From the NCBI GenBank assembly GCA_013368325.1, contig JAACJK010000166.1, positions 62,001 to 126,000 on the forward strand: a stretch of DNA of 64,000 nucleotides. Reading direction: 5' to 3'. The translations under genes and the position numbers were made by a program. The stretch comes from Ephemerocybe angulata. Lineage: Eukaryota > Basidiomycota > Agaricomycetes > Agaricales > Psathyrellaceae. Position 1 is the first letter of the stretch, and each line of letters opens with the position of its first letter. The notes under the pieces were generated by a model that was given only the letters and a program-made list of their open reading frames with translations, had not been told where the DNA came from and made no database searches. Shown here piece after piece: positions 10,424 to 21,597 of the stretch.

Positions 10424-13400
10424 ATGACGACGACTGCGAGACCCTTACGACATCACCAACGACCTCGAGAAGACCTCATTGACCTACCGACGCCCCTCAA
10501 CGAACATGGACTCACAACGTCGTTCCCTTTGATCCTAACGAATACCGGTGCACCACCTCCTACCTCAACCACCCAGTCCCAACCACCCACACCGCAGACG
10601 ACCAGCAATGGAGGTCTTCCTTCGACTTCCGAGTCTACGCCGCCTGCCAGTGTCACGTCTTCCAGTGGAGCACCTACTGAATCCTTTACGACACCATTTC
10701 CTACTACGACCGGAATAGATTCAACCACGACCCCTACGCCTTTCTCTGATACCTTCACGAGCACCCTATCTACCCCCTTCTCTTCCGCAACAACGTCGTC
10801 CTCATCATCACTCCCGACGACCCCATTCGCGCAGAATGGTTCAACCCAGATCGTCCAGGGTTGCCCGGGAACCCTAGATGCGGCTGCAGATGGAATACTC
10901 GCCGTTTTGATAGTCCCTGGATTAATTGGCCTGATACTTTGGGTACGTTCATCCACCCTGACATCCCGCTACAATCAACTCACGCACACAGCTAATATTT
11001 GCCTCGCTGCGTCCACGTTTTCGACAAGTCTACGCCCTTCGAGAGTGGTTCGTTCAACAAGAGTACGTTGGTATCATCTTGCGGCGTGCCGATAGGATTA
11101 TACAGCACTGTGACTAACTGAACTTCATTCCTCCTGTGTAGCCTTCGCCCCAAACCCGTTGGTTCAGGATTCTTCGCCTGGCTGTCCCCTCCTGTCCCAC
11201 TCGTCCCCGAGGTGCCATCGGATGTGTCAAATGCAGGGCGCTCTGCCGCGACGGACGCGCAACTATTCCCTTCTGATGAACAGCTCAGCCAGCGGACCCT
11301 CTGGATGGTCCTGCTGATTGCCATTGGCTGGTCGATTATTGCTCTCGGAGGCGCGCTACCCCTGTACCTCGTCAACACGCCCTGCAACGCGCAATACCCT
11401 TCTCCTTCCGTCTGGGGTGGCGGATACTCAACGCTACAAGACCTCAGTCTGCTACGCCTTCTCAAACTGATCGACAATGGCGCAATTACTAAGGACAATG
11501 TACGAACCCTCTCGAAGCGTGACCTTGAAGACGACGAGTACCATACCCGGATTCGAATCATCGTTCTGACTGCCATGACCATTATCCTCGGTCTCATCCC
11601 CGCACTGTTCAAGATAATAAGGCAGTTCAACTCTATTGTTGAATACCGTAAGCGTTGGCTAGCAGTCCAGTGTCAAGGAAAGGACCTGGCCTGGCTGAGT
11701 GCAAGACAGGCACCTGGATACGCTACGTTGGGCGAAAAGCAATTCAAGGACTACCTTGTCAAGATCGGCCTCAGCTCACAACTGGGAGACGCGGCTAAGC
11801 GGAATGGAAACGGGAACGGGGCGTCTCGCAGGAACGGAAATAGAAGGGACCATCAGAGAGAAGAGGAGCAACCTCTCAACAACGAAGAAGAAATGAACAG
11901 CGACGTTGATATACAGACGTTATTCTCCATTACGTGCGTTCTACTCGTTCATCCTCACCAATGCAGTTGCCCATTTACCTTTTGATCAATCAGTGACACG
12001 CAGAATCTTGCTATTCTTATCGACGAGCGCGACGAAATTTTGGAAAACCTTGAGATCGCCGAGACCAAGTACATCAGCTGTTTCCGAGTAACGACCCCTG
12101 ACCCCTCCGTCCTCGATTTCGTGCCCACAGCACAGCACGATCCTGCGCGCCCGTACATTAGCCGGCCTCTCCCTCTCGTTCCTCAAGCGCACCGGCGCAG
12201 TCGCAGAAGACGTGCCATCAACCGTGCCTACGCATCATCGTCATTCGCTCCTGCTTCCTTCGTCGCGCCTTCCTCGTACTACAAGCTTCGCGGGCTGCAG
12301 GGAGTGAACGGCGGCGGCCGGTTCACGGACTCAGTGATCGATCCGTCCCCCTCTTTGGCAGATTCCATCCACTCGCGTGTCATCGGCAGCAGGTATCACG
12401 AAGTCAATCGGAATTCGCAGGCATTTGGCCGATTGCCCCTTGGAAGCCATGTCGGGGTTGAACGCGATACGGGCGAGTTGGGACCTGTTTCGGAAACTGG
12501 CAGTTGGCTCCCGCCGATCCCTGATCCCAGGTTCTTTGGGCCGAATTATGCTGCTTACGAGGAGCAGTCGGTGGACGAGCATGGGATGAGGTATGGCGCT
12601 GGGGGTTCGCACGAAGGGGTCAGTACTGTTGAGGAGGAGCGGGAGAATGAGGAGTGGGTCGATCTGATCAAGGAGACTCCGGATAACGACTGGAGGAGCG
12701 ACTTCAACGGGACACCACCCCGTCGCAGGCCGAAGAACACTGCTGTCCCTTCGACGAGGCGAGAGACATTCCCTCTTCGCGAGCCGCAGGACCGCGAGGA
12801 TCCGGAGACTCTACCTCCTCCACACTTGCGACTGCAGCCGACTCAGCCTTTCGTGCGACCCCTCGAGGGCCTCAACTTCGAAGACCTTGGGGAAGTGTAC
12901 AACGATATCACGCAATGGAGGTCAAGGCTGAAGATGATCAACCAGGAAATTGCTGAAGTCCAGAGGGAAAGCTACAATGACATTGCCTCGGGTCAACGGA
13001 TCAAGGGCTGGCTCATGGTTGGCAAGGGCTTGCGGTTCATTCCCGGGGTTGAGTTGATCGAGGGGAGAGCGAAGGAGGATATTCGATGGGATGTACTTCA
13101 AAATGAACGGAGCTGGCTGGACTCTGCGGTACTGTGGGCCATCATACTCGTGGTGGTAGTGCTGCTAGCTGGCATCTGTAAGTTTGATCATCCATTTTAA
13201 CGTCGCCAACTACTGACTTTCTTTCTAGTGACGGCAGCGACTGGGCTTTCCCTTGCCACTGCCCCCAACGTCGCCCACTATTTGCCTTTCCTGAACGGCT
13301 TGCTCAATGCCCATCCTCTGGCAGTCGGAATGGCTACCATCTTCGCACCGGCGATTGTGTCCTCCGTCTTCATTTTCATCGCCCTCTTCATTATACATGG

Positions 13401-14835
13401 TAAGCTGTCAGGTTGAAAGCGAGGTTGAATCACACTGACACGTTCATGTGTGATATAGGAACTGCTCACATTCATGGCTCCGCATCTATTTCCGGGAACC
13501 AACTACAAGTCTTCAAGATCACTTTCTGGGTTCTCACAGCTATTGGAACAATATGGCTTGTAGCGATCGGTGCACTTCTTTATTCTATGAATGCACTCAA
13601 CATGGGATCGGAACAGACGAAGACCCTGGCGAATGGCTCGATCTACATGGCAGTCCTAGCCTTCGCTTTGATCATTAATGTGGCGATCATTGCACCTGCG
13701 CTCCTCATGCTTCAGCCTTTCAGACTGTGGCATGTCGTACGAGCAGAGAAGCAGGCTATTACCCCACGGCAACGATTCAGAGGTAAGCCCCATTCAGCCA
13801 TGTTGCGGTGAAAATATTGAAGGGGTATTTTGCAGCAACATATCCCCACTCGTATAACCCGTCGTACGCGATTGGCGCCTGTATTCTGGCGATCGTGTTT
13901 GCTTCGACTTTTGCCTTGATTTTCCCCTTGATTGCTCCAGCGGTTCTCGTTTTGCTCCTCCTTACTTTAATTGGTGAGTCTTCCTTCGGAAACCGCTTTC
14001 ACATTCATGCTCAACCTGCCCGAAGCGCACCGGTACCTCATCGGCTACGTCTACGCGAGAACCCACTCGCAAACTGGTGGAGTGCTTCAGATGTGGCTTC
14101 TCAAACGCCTGGGGACGCTCCTCTCATTCCAACCTCTGCTCCTTGGACTGATTTTCCTGAGCCGACGTTACTGGATTGAAGGGGGTATTCTCGTTGGTGC
14201 TGGCGTGTTCGTGATCATATTCGTCGAAAGCTATTGCTCGTTGAAGGCACGTCTTCCTGGCCCGCGGTCGTTGACGCCTATCACCAAAAACTCTTTGGAG
14301 CGGTTCGCGAGCGGGGCTGATCAGTACCTTGACCCAGAGCAAGATACTAATGGGAGCAGTCGCAAAGGAGGACACATGCGAACACGGGGATCTATGGCTT
14401 CTGTTTTGGAAATGATGAGTATCACGCTGGCGGTCATGCCAACTTCGTCGACATATCAAGGCCCTGTGCCTCTTCGTGAGTTCTCGCTGGTCCCATCCTT
14501 CGAATGATGATTGACCGTATGCTTTTCTAGAAACTGAGAATTTGGACGACTTGATAGCTACCGAAAGAGCGGCTCGAACACACCCTGAAGCGCCCCCACA
14601 CCTGCCGCCGCTACCCTTCACAGACCACGCTGAAGACATGGCTGGAATCCTCTATGCTCCCGAGCTTATCGCACCTCCTCCTATCATTTGGCTTCCCAAC
14701 GACTCGGCCGGGGTCGCTCAATCGGAAGCTGTTGATTTGCAGAAGTACCATGACTTGCAAGTCACGCTGGATGTTCGAGCGAAGGAGGATGTTCTAATGC
14801 GGAGATCATCGTCCACAAGACGCCGCAATCCATAG
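10424..14835 (+). CDS. CSC1/OSCA/TMEM63-like (DUF221) putative stress-gated cation channel
   Basis: Large polytopic membrane protein of the CSC1/RSN1/PHM7 family, whose characterised members are osmotically or mechanically gated cation channels. The first ~140 residues are Ser/Thr/Pro-rich and probably extracytoplasmic. TM segments follow: 'AVLIVPGLIGLILW' joined to 'LIFASLRPRFRQVYALREWF', then 'WMVLLIAIGWSIIALGGALP' and 'IRIIVLTAMTIILGLIPALF'. The cytosolic part includes 'LIDERDEILENLEIAETKYI', typical of the family, and a long Arg/Pro/Gly-rich insert. The RSN1_7TM-like region begins near 13110 ('LWAIILVVVVLLAGI') and includes 'LAFALIINVAIIAPALLML', 'YAIGACILAIVFASTFALIF' and 'LLLGLIFLSRRYWIEGGI'. 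The stop is TAG at 14833-14835. Seven or more short introns. The unusually long low-complexity N-terminus and central insert set it apart from the short yeast members. Confidence 0.8.
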
Positions 14836-15678
14836 TGATCTTGGTTGGATCCCCCTTTCCTGACAATTTGTTCCAATACTTTATTGCCCCGATAGACTTT
14901 GGACTTGCTACAGCCACTATCCTACCTTATGTGGTCCTGGCAAAGACCGTACTCTTCCATAGTATTCCCATCCTTGGACTGTTCCCCGATACAATCGCGT
15001 ACCTTGCCATCGTTCTAGACCATGGCCAAAACAATGACGCAGCGACAACAGGCTACATAAATAACCGCCGATCTCCGATGGCTTATGACGTCAATGTGTT
15101 TTTCCTGGATTTAGACAGACCTTGCCAGAAGTGGTGCCCTTCCTTGTACTTGGGCTCTATTGAACGGTTGGAAACTCCCCCATTCAAGGAATGTTGGCGG
15201 ATGACTGTGTCGTTATTATGCCCGTTTCGTCCCTCCAGCCGAATGGCCGTCGCATTCCCGCCTCTTTTCAGCGAGAATCTGAAGTTTCATGGGCACGAAC
15301 GGCCAAGGCACCGGGCTCCAGGTGGCCTCTGAGTGTACCAAAGTCATCAGCCGCCTCTCCACGGAGAGTGACTCAACCGAGGGAGGAGAAAATTGCATGT
15401 TCTATCCTCTTTATGTCCTCACGGTCACATTTCTCCCCAACGCTTCTCATGTTTTTACCCGAATCCACTGATTTTGCGCAATAATCGGGTCCCCCCTTTC
15501 CATTCACAGCTACTGGGAACCTGGATTTTGGTCCGAGAGACCGACAGATCACATAGGCGTGACACCACCTTCCTCGCCTTTCCCTCACGCCGTCGATAAA
15601 GCTCATATACACGCCCGAGCTTTAGCGCAGCAATTCACGTTCCCTTTCGTTCTTGAACAGCCCATTTCTTACGGCACC
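14836..15678. other. 843-bp intergenic region after the CSC1-like gene
   Basis: A continuous frame of about 165 codons runs from 14835 to 15332 and encodes a hydrophobic stretch, but it has no ATG near its beginning, so I do not call it a gene. The last ~100 bp before 15679 are pyrimidine-rich and probably the core promoter of the small gene that follows. Confidence 0.4.
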
Positions 15679-15927
15679 ATGTCCGATGAAAACACATCCA
15701 CCAATCCAGCGCCCACCGACAATGACAACGACCCGCTTGTCTTGTACTCCCAGGCCCTACACGATTATACCCTTCGCCTCTGGGCTGAGTCCCGGCGAGC
15801 GTCCGAGGAGAGGCAGCGACTGCTCTCTGCGGCCAACACACGTTCCACAGCGCCCGCAGCCCGCCAGGAGTCCGCCAAGAACGATAACCAGGCCAAGCCA
15901 TCCGATTCTACCGGTGGTGGGCGCTAA
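15679..15927 (+). CDS. small hydrophilic protein, unknown function (82 aa)
   Basis: Single-exon frame from the ATG at 15679 (context GCACCATGT) to the stop at 15925-15927. I do not recognise the family. The protein starts acidic and Asn/Thr-rich (MSDENTSTNPAP), has a central amphipathic segment (LYSQALHDYTLRLWAES, then RRASEERQRLLSAA) that could form a helix, and ends in a polar, disordered tail ending GGGR. There is no signal peptide or membrane segment. A pyrimidine-rich stretch directly upstream (15640-15670) and a good start context support a real gene, but length and composition alone do not prove it. Confidence 0.5.
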   Translation: MSDENTSTNPAPTDNDNDPLVLYSQALHDYTLRLWAESRRASEERQRLLSAANTRSTAPAARQESAKNDNQAKPSDSTGGGR

Positions 15928-17052
15928 AGGTCCTCTTCTCAATCAAGCCAGGATCCGAGTCGCGGTGAAGGATGTGTTTTTGGCGACGCCTTTTTCGTTT
16001 TCTCTTCCATTTTGGTTTGTTTAACTGCTTTATGACACGAAGCGTAGGCTTTCAGCATGTGTACTGATGGTTTAGTCACTTTTTTTAGGTCTTTCCCCTT
16101 CGACGAAGCTCTGCGATGCGCTAATTGAAATAATCCGCTTGCGAGACGACCAGTCACGACGACACACACACGCTCACTACACGATACCAGACATCTCTAC
16201 TTGGCTTTCTTGCACTCTTGTAATCAGTTGTGTATCTTCTGGCTTTCTGTTATGTTGCTGGGCCGGGGCGTAGGGGGAGGGAGTAATTGTAAAATCCGTA
16301 GACTAGTGCTATTGAGTAGCAGTCACGAACCTTGGCACACCTGCAGTGGACACTGTCATGGCCCGATATGTCGAACCATCCGTAGGTTTCTCATGAGACT
16401 GTACGCGCAATGTGGGACCCTCCAGTTCGTCATGATTGATGTGGCTTTGTTTGGTGCCCGTTTTCTACTGCGGTAAGTGCGGGCGCCTACGCGCGCCTAC
16501 ATTTCGCCACCGCTTAGGAGTGAACGGCGGCACAAACCCATTGAGACGCGGGGACAAAATGAGTCAGGAAATTTCTATGCAAACAGGGTGGACTTCCTCG
16601 CCGCACGGCAGACCTTCTTCCCTATATTGAAATCTGTGGGGTGTTGAATAACTCTGCCAGGTCCGTAGTCGAAGTTACGGATTCTCACGTTGCTGATCAC
16701 GATGAGGAAGCGAACAGTGGCTATTCGGGTTTAACCACCTACATATAAGTACGCTGACAAGAGGTCCGCACAACGCTCTTGCTTTTCCCTTTCCTGCCCA
16801 CTTCTCGCGAGGGAAGTATCTATGCAAGCTCCTTGCGGCGACCAATCCTCAGGTCACATTCCCGGTGATACAGGACAAGACAATGGCCCTCTGCACTGCC
16901 AAGCAACCCAAGCCAAATTCAGGAGGAAGATGTTAGTTGCAAGCGCATGCCCAAGCCCTCGCAATTTCCAAAACACTGCCGATCCTACTGGGGCATGACT
17001 TCCAATCTGACGCTCCAGTTGTGATGTATGATCTAAAAGGTAATAAAGAAAC

Positions 17053-17099
17053 CATATTTACGTGGCCTGGATGTTGGGGCAGAATGTGTCTAGACTGTG
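17053..17099 (+). repeat. 47-bp direct repeat, copy 1
   Basis: The sequence from CATATTTACGTGGCC to TCTAGACTGTG recurs at 17168-17215 with about two substitutions and one inserted G. The start-to-start distance is 115 bp. No coding frame is evident in either copy. Confidence 0.85.
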
Positions 17100-17167
17100 T
17101 GTGGACTCTGTGGACGGCACGCGGGAAATGATAAATCCATATCCATCCTTGCCCGCCCGACCTACCG

Positions 17168-17215
17168 CATATTTCCGTGGCCTGGATGTTGGGGGGAGAA
17201 TGTGTCTAGACTGTG
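17168..17215 (+). repeat. 47/48-bp direct repeat, copy 2
   Basis: Second copy of the repeat at 17053-17099, with a run of six G where copy 1 has four G and a C. It ends about 70 bp before the F-box start codon, so it overlaps that gene's proximal promoter. Confidence 0.85.
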
Positions 17216-17225
17216 CTTGCGTGAC

Positions 17226-17232
17226 TATAAAT
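17226..17232 (+). promoter_or_regulatory. TATA-like element of the F-box gene
   Basis: TATAAAT about 53-59 bp before the ATG at 17285, followed by pyrimidine-rich sequence (TACTCTCTCCCATCC). Placement suits a fungal core promoter; transcription start is not known. Confidence 0.5.
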
Positions 17233-17284
17233 TGTGGTCACTCGTTGTACCTGCTGTATTGTCGTACTCTCTCCCATCCTAAGG

Positions 17285-18526
17285 ATGGCAAAGGACCCCA
17301 CCCAAACCATTCCCCCAGAAGTCTGGCTTGAGATCTTCACCCACACTACGCCTGCTATTCATGATCGTGTTGCAGTTGACGACCCACCCTTCCGCTTGCC
17401 AGGCGCGACGTATACGGATTTATCCACGAAGGAATCTCTGTCGCGAGTCTGTCGTCACTGGAGAGACTTGACATCTCAGCAGCTGTACGAGGAGGTCGTA
17501 CTCGCGGACGGACTTTCAGCGCTGCTCACTACTCTCATGACCTCCGACTCTAACTTCGGCCTTCGTGGAAATTTGGTCGGTCCTATACAGGCTCGATGGG
17601 ACGTCAAGAGTGACTGAAAACTTGCATTTTGCCAGGTAAAACGCGTTGTTCTCCCCTTCCATAGCACCTGCGGCGCGCCGTGGGCAATCGCCCCCATCAT
17701 TGCTATCTTGAAGGCATGCGCTCAGATCAAGGCCCTCGTTCGCCCAAGCGACAGCGACAGGCTCAGGTACAGCAGCTTCTTCGACTACGAGGTTGAAGCA
17801 GTCGCTTTTCCATCCTTGTTGAGGCTGGAATGGCACTACAACGACGACGCGGAGCGGAGTGGGGGAATCAACTCGTTGACCTCGGTGTTGCGAGGCGCGC
17901 CAAACGTCCGATACCTGTCTATTTCAGGAGCAGATTATCCGGGCTATATCCTACTCGACAGGAGCCCTACACTTCTTTCACATTTGGAGGTGCTCCGCAT
18001 CTCCACCAGCAACCCTCATATCATCCGCGTCATGTGCAACAGCTGGACGATGCCTTCCCTGTCCAAGATTATTTTTGACGTGCACCCACAACCTCATAGC
18101 CTCGACATCATATTCGAGCATTTTGGCCCTCAGCTTCGCGCCGTTGAATTCGGAAGGAGACCTCCAATCAACGTAGAGGAATGCCTCCTCCTCTGCCTCG
18201 GGCGTTGTCCCAACCTGTTGGAGCTCAACTGCCATACTCTCTGGGTCGCCCCACTAGAAACAATCGGCAACCTCCAGAACCACCTCCCTCACCGTAATAT
18301 AACAACCATCAAGCTGCATAATGCAACCCCCTTGCTCGACGCTGGCGAAACGCACCTCGATTTAGATCACCACTCGACATTCCTGGCTAGCGATGCCCTC
18401 CCTTCGCTCAAACGTGTTGTACTTTGTGGCGACTGGAGGGTGTATACGCAGACATCCCATTTCAAGAGTGTCGTGGAGAAACTACTCCGTTCTGGCCGCA
18501 CGTTGGAGGTGTGTGTCGACGTGTGA
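17285..18526 (+). CDS. F-box-like protein with leucine-rich C-terminal region
   Basis: Probable SCF ubiquitin-ligase substrate adaptor of the large agaricomycete F-box family. Two exons (17285-17575 and 17636-18526) joined through a 60-nt intron (GTCGGT...TGCCAG) give 393 aa. The N-terminus carries the degenerate F-box: 'IPPEVWLEIFTHTTP', then 'LSRVCRHWRDLTSQQLYEEV'. The rest has irregular Leu-rich repeats ('FPSLLRLEWHYND', 'LLSHLEVLRISTSN', 'MPSLSKIIFDVH', 'CPNLLELNCHTLW', 'ALPSLKRVVLCGDW') as in LRR-type adaptors. The start is the ATG placing the F-box at residue ~10. The donor GTCGGT is unusual at position +3, but the join restores the frame. The substrate cannot be told from sequence. Confidence 0.8.
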
Positions 18527-18895
18527 AGGATGAATGACGTTGAAACGAGTATAGGGAGACGTTCGAGTATATACAGTATGCCTCAAGAGTGTTGTACTGG
18601 CAGCGCGTAGTACTAGTAGAGTAGACCATAGAGTAGAAGGAGGCGAGTTAGGACGTGTTTGGCTGCGTCGATGCTTAGTAAGCATCTTCGGACCTTTAGA
18701 TTCGCTCGCTGTAGATTAGATTCTTCATTCCATTCCACTATAGACGCATTCGCATTGTTCTCAGATCCATCGTTGCTCCTCATCGACACACAGCGAGCTC
18801 GCAGCATTCACTCAGGTCTCCGACGGGTCCAGTGTATATAACTACACAATACAGCTTGACGTGAGGAGACTAGGGCCTGTTTCAAGGCGGTGGAT
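18527..18895. other. 369-bp convergent intergenic region
   Basis: 3' flanks of the F-box gene and the kinase-like gene. I see no further gene or structured element. Confidence 0.4.
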
Positions 18896-19640
18896 TCATC
18901 TGTCCATATGATAAGACCCCCAGAATTGTCTGGAGGCTGCAGCGGTACGGACGATGTAATCTGAGTCGCTATGTATTCCATATTCCTGCTCCAACTTCAC
19001 TAGCTCAATGCAGAAGTGGCCCTCCGCTTGTGATCCGCTAACCAAGGTCGGGATTGCATTGCGACATTTGTGCCGCCGCGCACCAGAGAAATCGACAATG
19101 CGAACCTCGTTTTCACCTTTGAGTACGACATGATTAGGGGACCTTGCCAAGTCATTGTGCGTGATTCCCGCTTGGTGTATCTTGCACGCCGCGACCATCA
19201 CTAAATAGCTGCAGAAGAACAGGTCACTAATGAGCCACACAGAGTAAGCTGGGTATTACTTACTTGAACTCGCTCGCCGACAACTTGGTCGGCCCAGTGC
19301 AATGCTCTATAAACATACAAGCGAAGTCGATACCGCCAATCTTCGTTTTCCAGAGTCCATAGAAGACTGGGATGACGGTTCCCTGGAGATGTCGGAGGTC
19401 ATCGGTGTAAATAGTAGCTTCGTGTGCCAGGGTTTCCACTTCCTCAGTCCCCCTGGCTATCTTTGCTAGCACAAGCTTCTCGTTTTCTCCTCCTTTAGGT
19501 CCAAGAACAGCGGCGTAGATGTTTCTCCGATATTGATGAGCTATCCGTGCAACTTGAGGCTTCATGCTCTCAGTAGTCCAGGACCATAGGTCGTAGACAT
19601 CAGTTGAATTCCAGAAGAGTTCCAGGGCAGTACCCGACAT
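18896..19640 (-). CDS. protein-kinase-like domain protein
   Basis: Short kinase-fold protein of a type expanded in Agaricomycetes. Two exons (19640-19264 and 19208-18896) with a 55-nt intron (GTAAGT...CTGCAG) give 229 aa. The N-lobe has 'KLVLAKIARG', whose Lys could be the ATP-binding lysine, followed by 'ETLAHEATIYTDDLRHLQG', with a possible alphaC Glu. The C-lobe has 'AGITHNDLARSPNHVVLK', an HxDL-type catalytic loop with Asp and Asn, and 'VRIVDFSGARRHKC', in which DFS takes the place of DFG. The domain is shorter than a full kinase and ends soon after the DFS motif. Activity is therefore uncertain; the closest families are phosphotransferases or pseudokinases of unknown substrate. A TATA-like TATATTAA lies at 19734-19727. 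Confidence 0.75.
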
Positions 19641-20159
19641 GACTGATTTGTTAGCGATTTGTTAGCAGTGATTGGGGGCGGGAGGCGTAGGTATGAGCGT
19701 AGGTGAGGTCTTCTCTCGGACGCGGCTTAATATACTTTTGAGCAGCGCCCAGATGGCGGTGAAAGGACCCAAAAGTGCCTTGTTTCCGACCGGTGAAAGA
19801 GCTCAAAATATCTCTCGGCGCGCATTGTGTGAAGCAGCATTGTGATTAAGATGGGTCTGAATGAACAGCTATTGTTTCAAGGCCTTTGATTCTGGAGCGC
19901 TTTGGAGTCAAAGCAATGAGGGCTAGTCCAGCTTGGAATGCAGTCGCGTCTTGAGCGCCTTGACCACAATGCAGCCAGGCGCGACGCGTTAATTAGTGTT
20001 TTTTTGATCCGTCATGTCGCGCTTTGATCGATCGTATGGCCGCCGGCCCAGTAAGTAACCGGGCCTTTTGCCGCCCTTCCTCAAGTGCAGGTCAGTGCCT
20101 ATCAGTGCTCAGTGGCTTTGTTTCCCCACGTCCAAAGTACCATACATCATCTGGCTCTA
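19641..20159. other. 519-bp intergenic region
   Basis: Promoter of the kinase-like gene and 3' flank of the PhzF-like gene. A TATA-like TATATTAA sits at 19734-19727 (minus strand). A short GGCCC...GGGCC inverted repeat lies near 20045-20067. No gene seen. Confidence 0.4.
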
Positions 20160-21182
20160 CTAAAAGTAACACACCCCTGTGGATATAATGGTGGCTTCAC
20201 CGCACAGTCTAATCGTCTTCCTCTCCCCATCCCAGGTGACTTTTAATACGCCGCCGCGCTCACTGACCTGCCTCGCGACAATCTGTTTTCCAGACTCTAC
20301 TCCGTGCTTGTTGTACCAGTATGGGATGAGGAGGCAATGAGCTGATCCGCAAACATGGTCCTCTCCTCCAGGAACCACCGGAGAGAACATCCGGGAAACA
20401 AATTGCTCCTCGAACAGACGCTTTCCTGGTGCGATTGCGGATGTTACCGTGTTGATTCCGTACCTTGTCTCACTCTGTATCGGTGATGTGTGTGTTAATC
20501 AGTTCCGTACAAAGCAGGAGAGAGACCACGGAGACTCACGAAGACAGAGGTGTTGACCTTGCTTCCAGCGAGGTCCTCCGTCTCGTCGATTTCAATCATG
20601 AGAGCTGATCACAATACTGAGTCCAAAGGCACGATGCAAGGAGAAAGCAATCATACCGTGCTTGAAATTCCCTTCACCAGCAGCAATGTGGTTTACTTTC
20701 ACATCTCGACCCCAAGCTCGATTCACAAGGGCCCGGATGCGCTCCTCCTCCTCCTTCGGCAGCGACGTCGCGGAGCTAGAGGGCAACTCCAGCTCAAGGA
20801 ATCCAGCATCGCGAACCCAGACCGTGATGATCTGGTCATTGAGCGTACGGAACTGGATTTCCGCAATCCCTTTGCCAGTGATATTAGGACACGCCAACAG
20901 CGCTTTGGCAGCAGCCAGAGCACCATGGCCGCACAGCGCAGGAGACGTCCCCGTGATGGTTACAAATCGAATGTCGGTTTGGATCGTCGTTTGGCCAGGC
21001 TGCAGTGCCTCCACCGGTTTTACGAAAGCCGCCATAGGCGCGTTGAAGTTGAGCGCTAAACCATGGAGAGTCTTTTGTGGTGTGGCGAGCGGATCGAGGA
21101 ATATGACGGCGGCAGGATTGCCTTCGAATGGCTTAGAAGCGAATGCGGTAACACAGGTGAAGGGGGCGGATTGGGATGCCAT
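20160..21182 (-). CDS. PhzF-family isomerase-like enzyme
   Basis: Member of the PhzF/YddE family, with a two-lobed diaminopimelate-epimerase fold; characterised members isomerise trans-2,3-dihydro-3-hydroxyanthranilate, but most eukaryotic ones have unknown substrates. The start is the ATG at 21182. The N-terminal signature 'VTAFASKPFEGNPAAVIFL' appears at residues ~11-29, then 'GTSPALCGHGALAAAKALL'. After two short introns come 'LMIEIDETEDLAGSKVN' and the second-lobe signature 'FSPVVPGGEDHVCGSAHCL', which carries the conserved Gly-Ser phosphate-binding loop. Stop TAG is at 20160-20162. A TATA box lies 42 bp upstream. No biosynthetic cluster surrounds it, so a housekeeping or detoxifying role is as likely as secondary metabolism. 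Confidence 0.85.
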
Positions 21183-21597
21183 GTTGAGGAAGTGGACAAA
21201 GTGCTAGGCCCGAGTCATTTGCGTTTTATAAGCATCGCGCAGTATGACTCGGCGTGTCACCGCATGGAAGGTACGGAATTAGCGAGGAAACAGGTACCAT
21301 GACCTATGCCGATTCGCGATTTTCCATGCGTTTGTGGCAATACTTACTCGAGTAATAAGCCTGTGTGTGGGATTTGGAGGGACATGGCAGGACGAGGCCA
21401 GTCGAGTTGTTGAAGGCGCTGAGCGGCGTCCATGCAAGTTAGTTAGTATATGGTCGTAGTAATTCTGTTAATTTAATATCCCGGTGAGATGGGGGTTCGT
21501 AAGAGTATAATTACGTGCGTTTAACGAGTGAGGAGGGGTTATAACGAAAGCAAGAACAAATCCAAGAGTAGAAATTGAGCAGAAAGGCATCCCATGA
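21183..21597. other. 415-bp intergenic region
   Basis: Holds the promoter of the PhzF-like gene (TATA box at 21224-21230) and the 3' flank of the second F-box gene. No other element recognised. Confidence 0.4.
21224..21230 (-). promoter_or_regulatory. TATA box of the PhzF-like gene
   Basis: TATAAAA on the minus strand, ending 42 bp before the ATG at 21182; position and sequence fit a canonical core promoter. Confidence 0.6.

Larger units (their letters stand above)
15928..17284. other. 1.36-kb sparse region with possible small transcript and direct repeats
   Basis: No confident gene. It contains a TATA-like ACATATAAG (16741-16749) followed by a pyrimidine tract (16776-16807) and a 58-codon ORF (16822-16998), then two copies of a 47-bp repeat, then the F-box gene's TATA-like element. 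Confidence 0.4.

Noticed and set aside
19780..20090. Short inverted repeats (CTTTGA...TCAAAG, GGCCC...GGGCC) in the kinase/PhzF spacer
   Set aside because: Arms of 5-6 bp are expected by chance in a 500-bp stretch.
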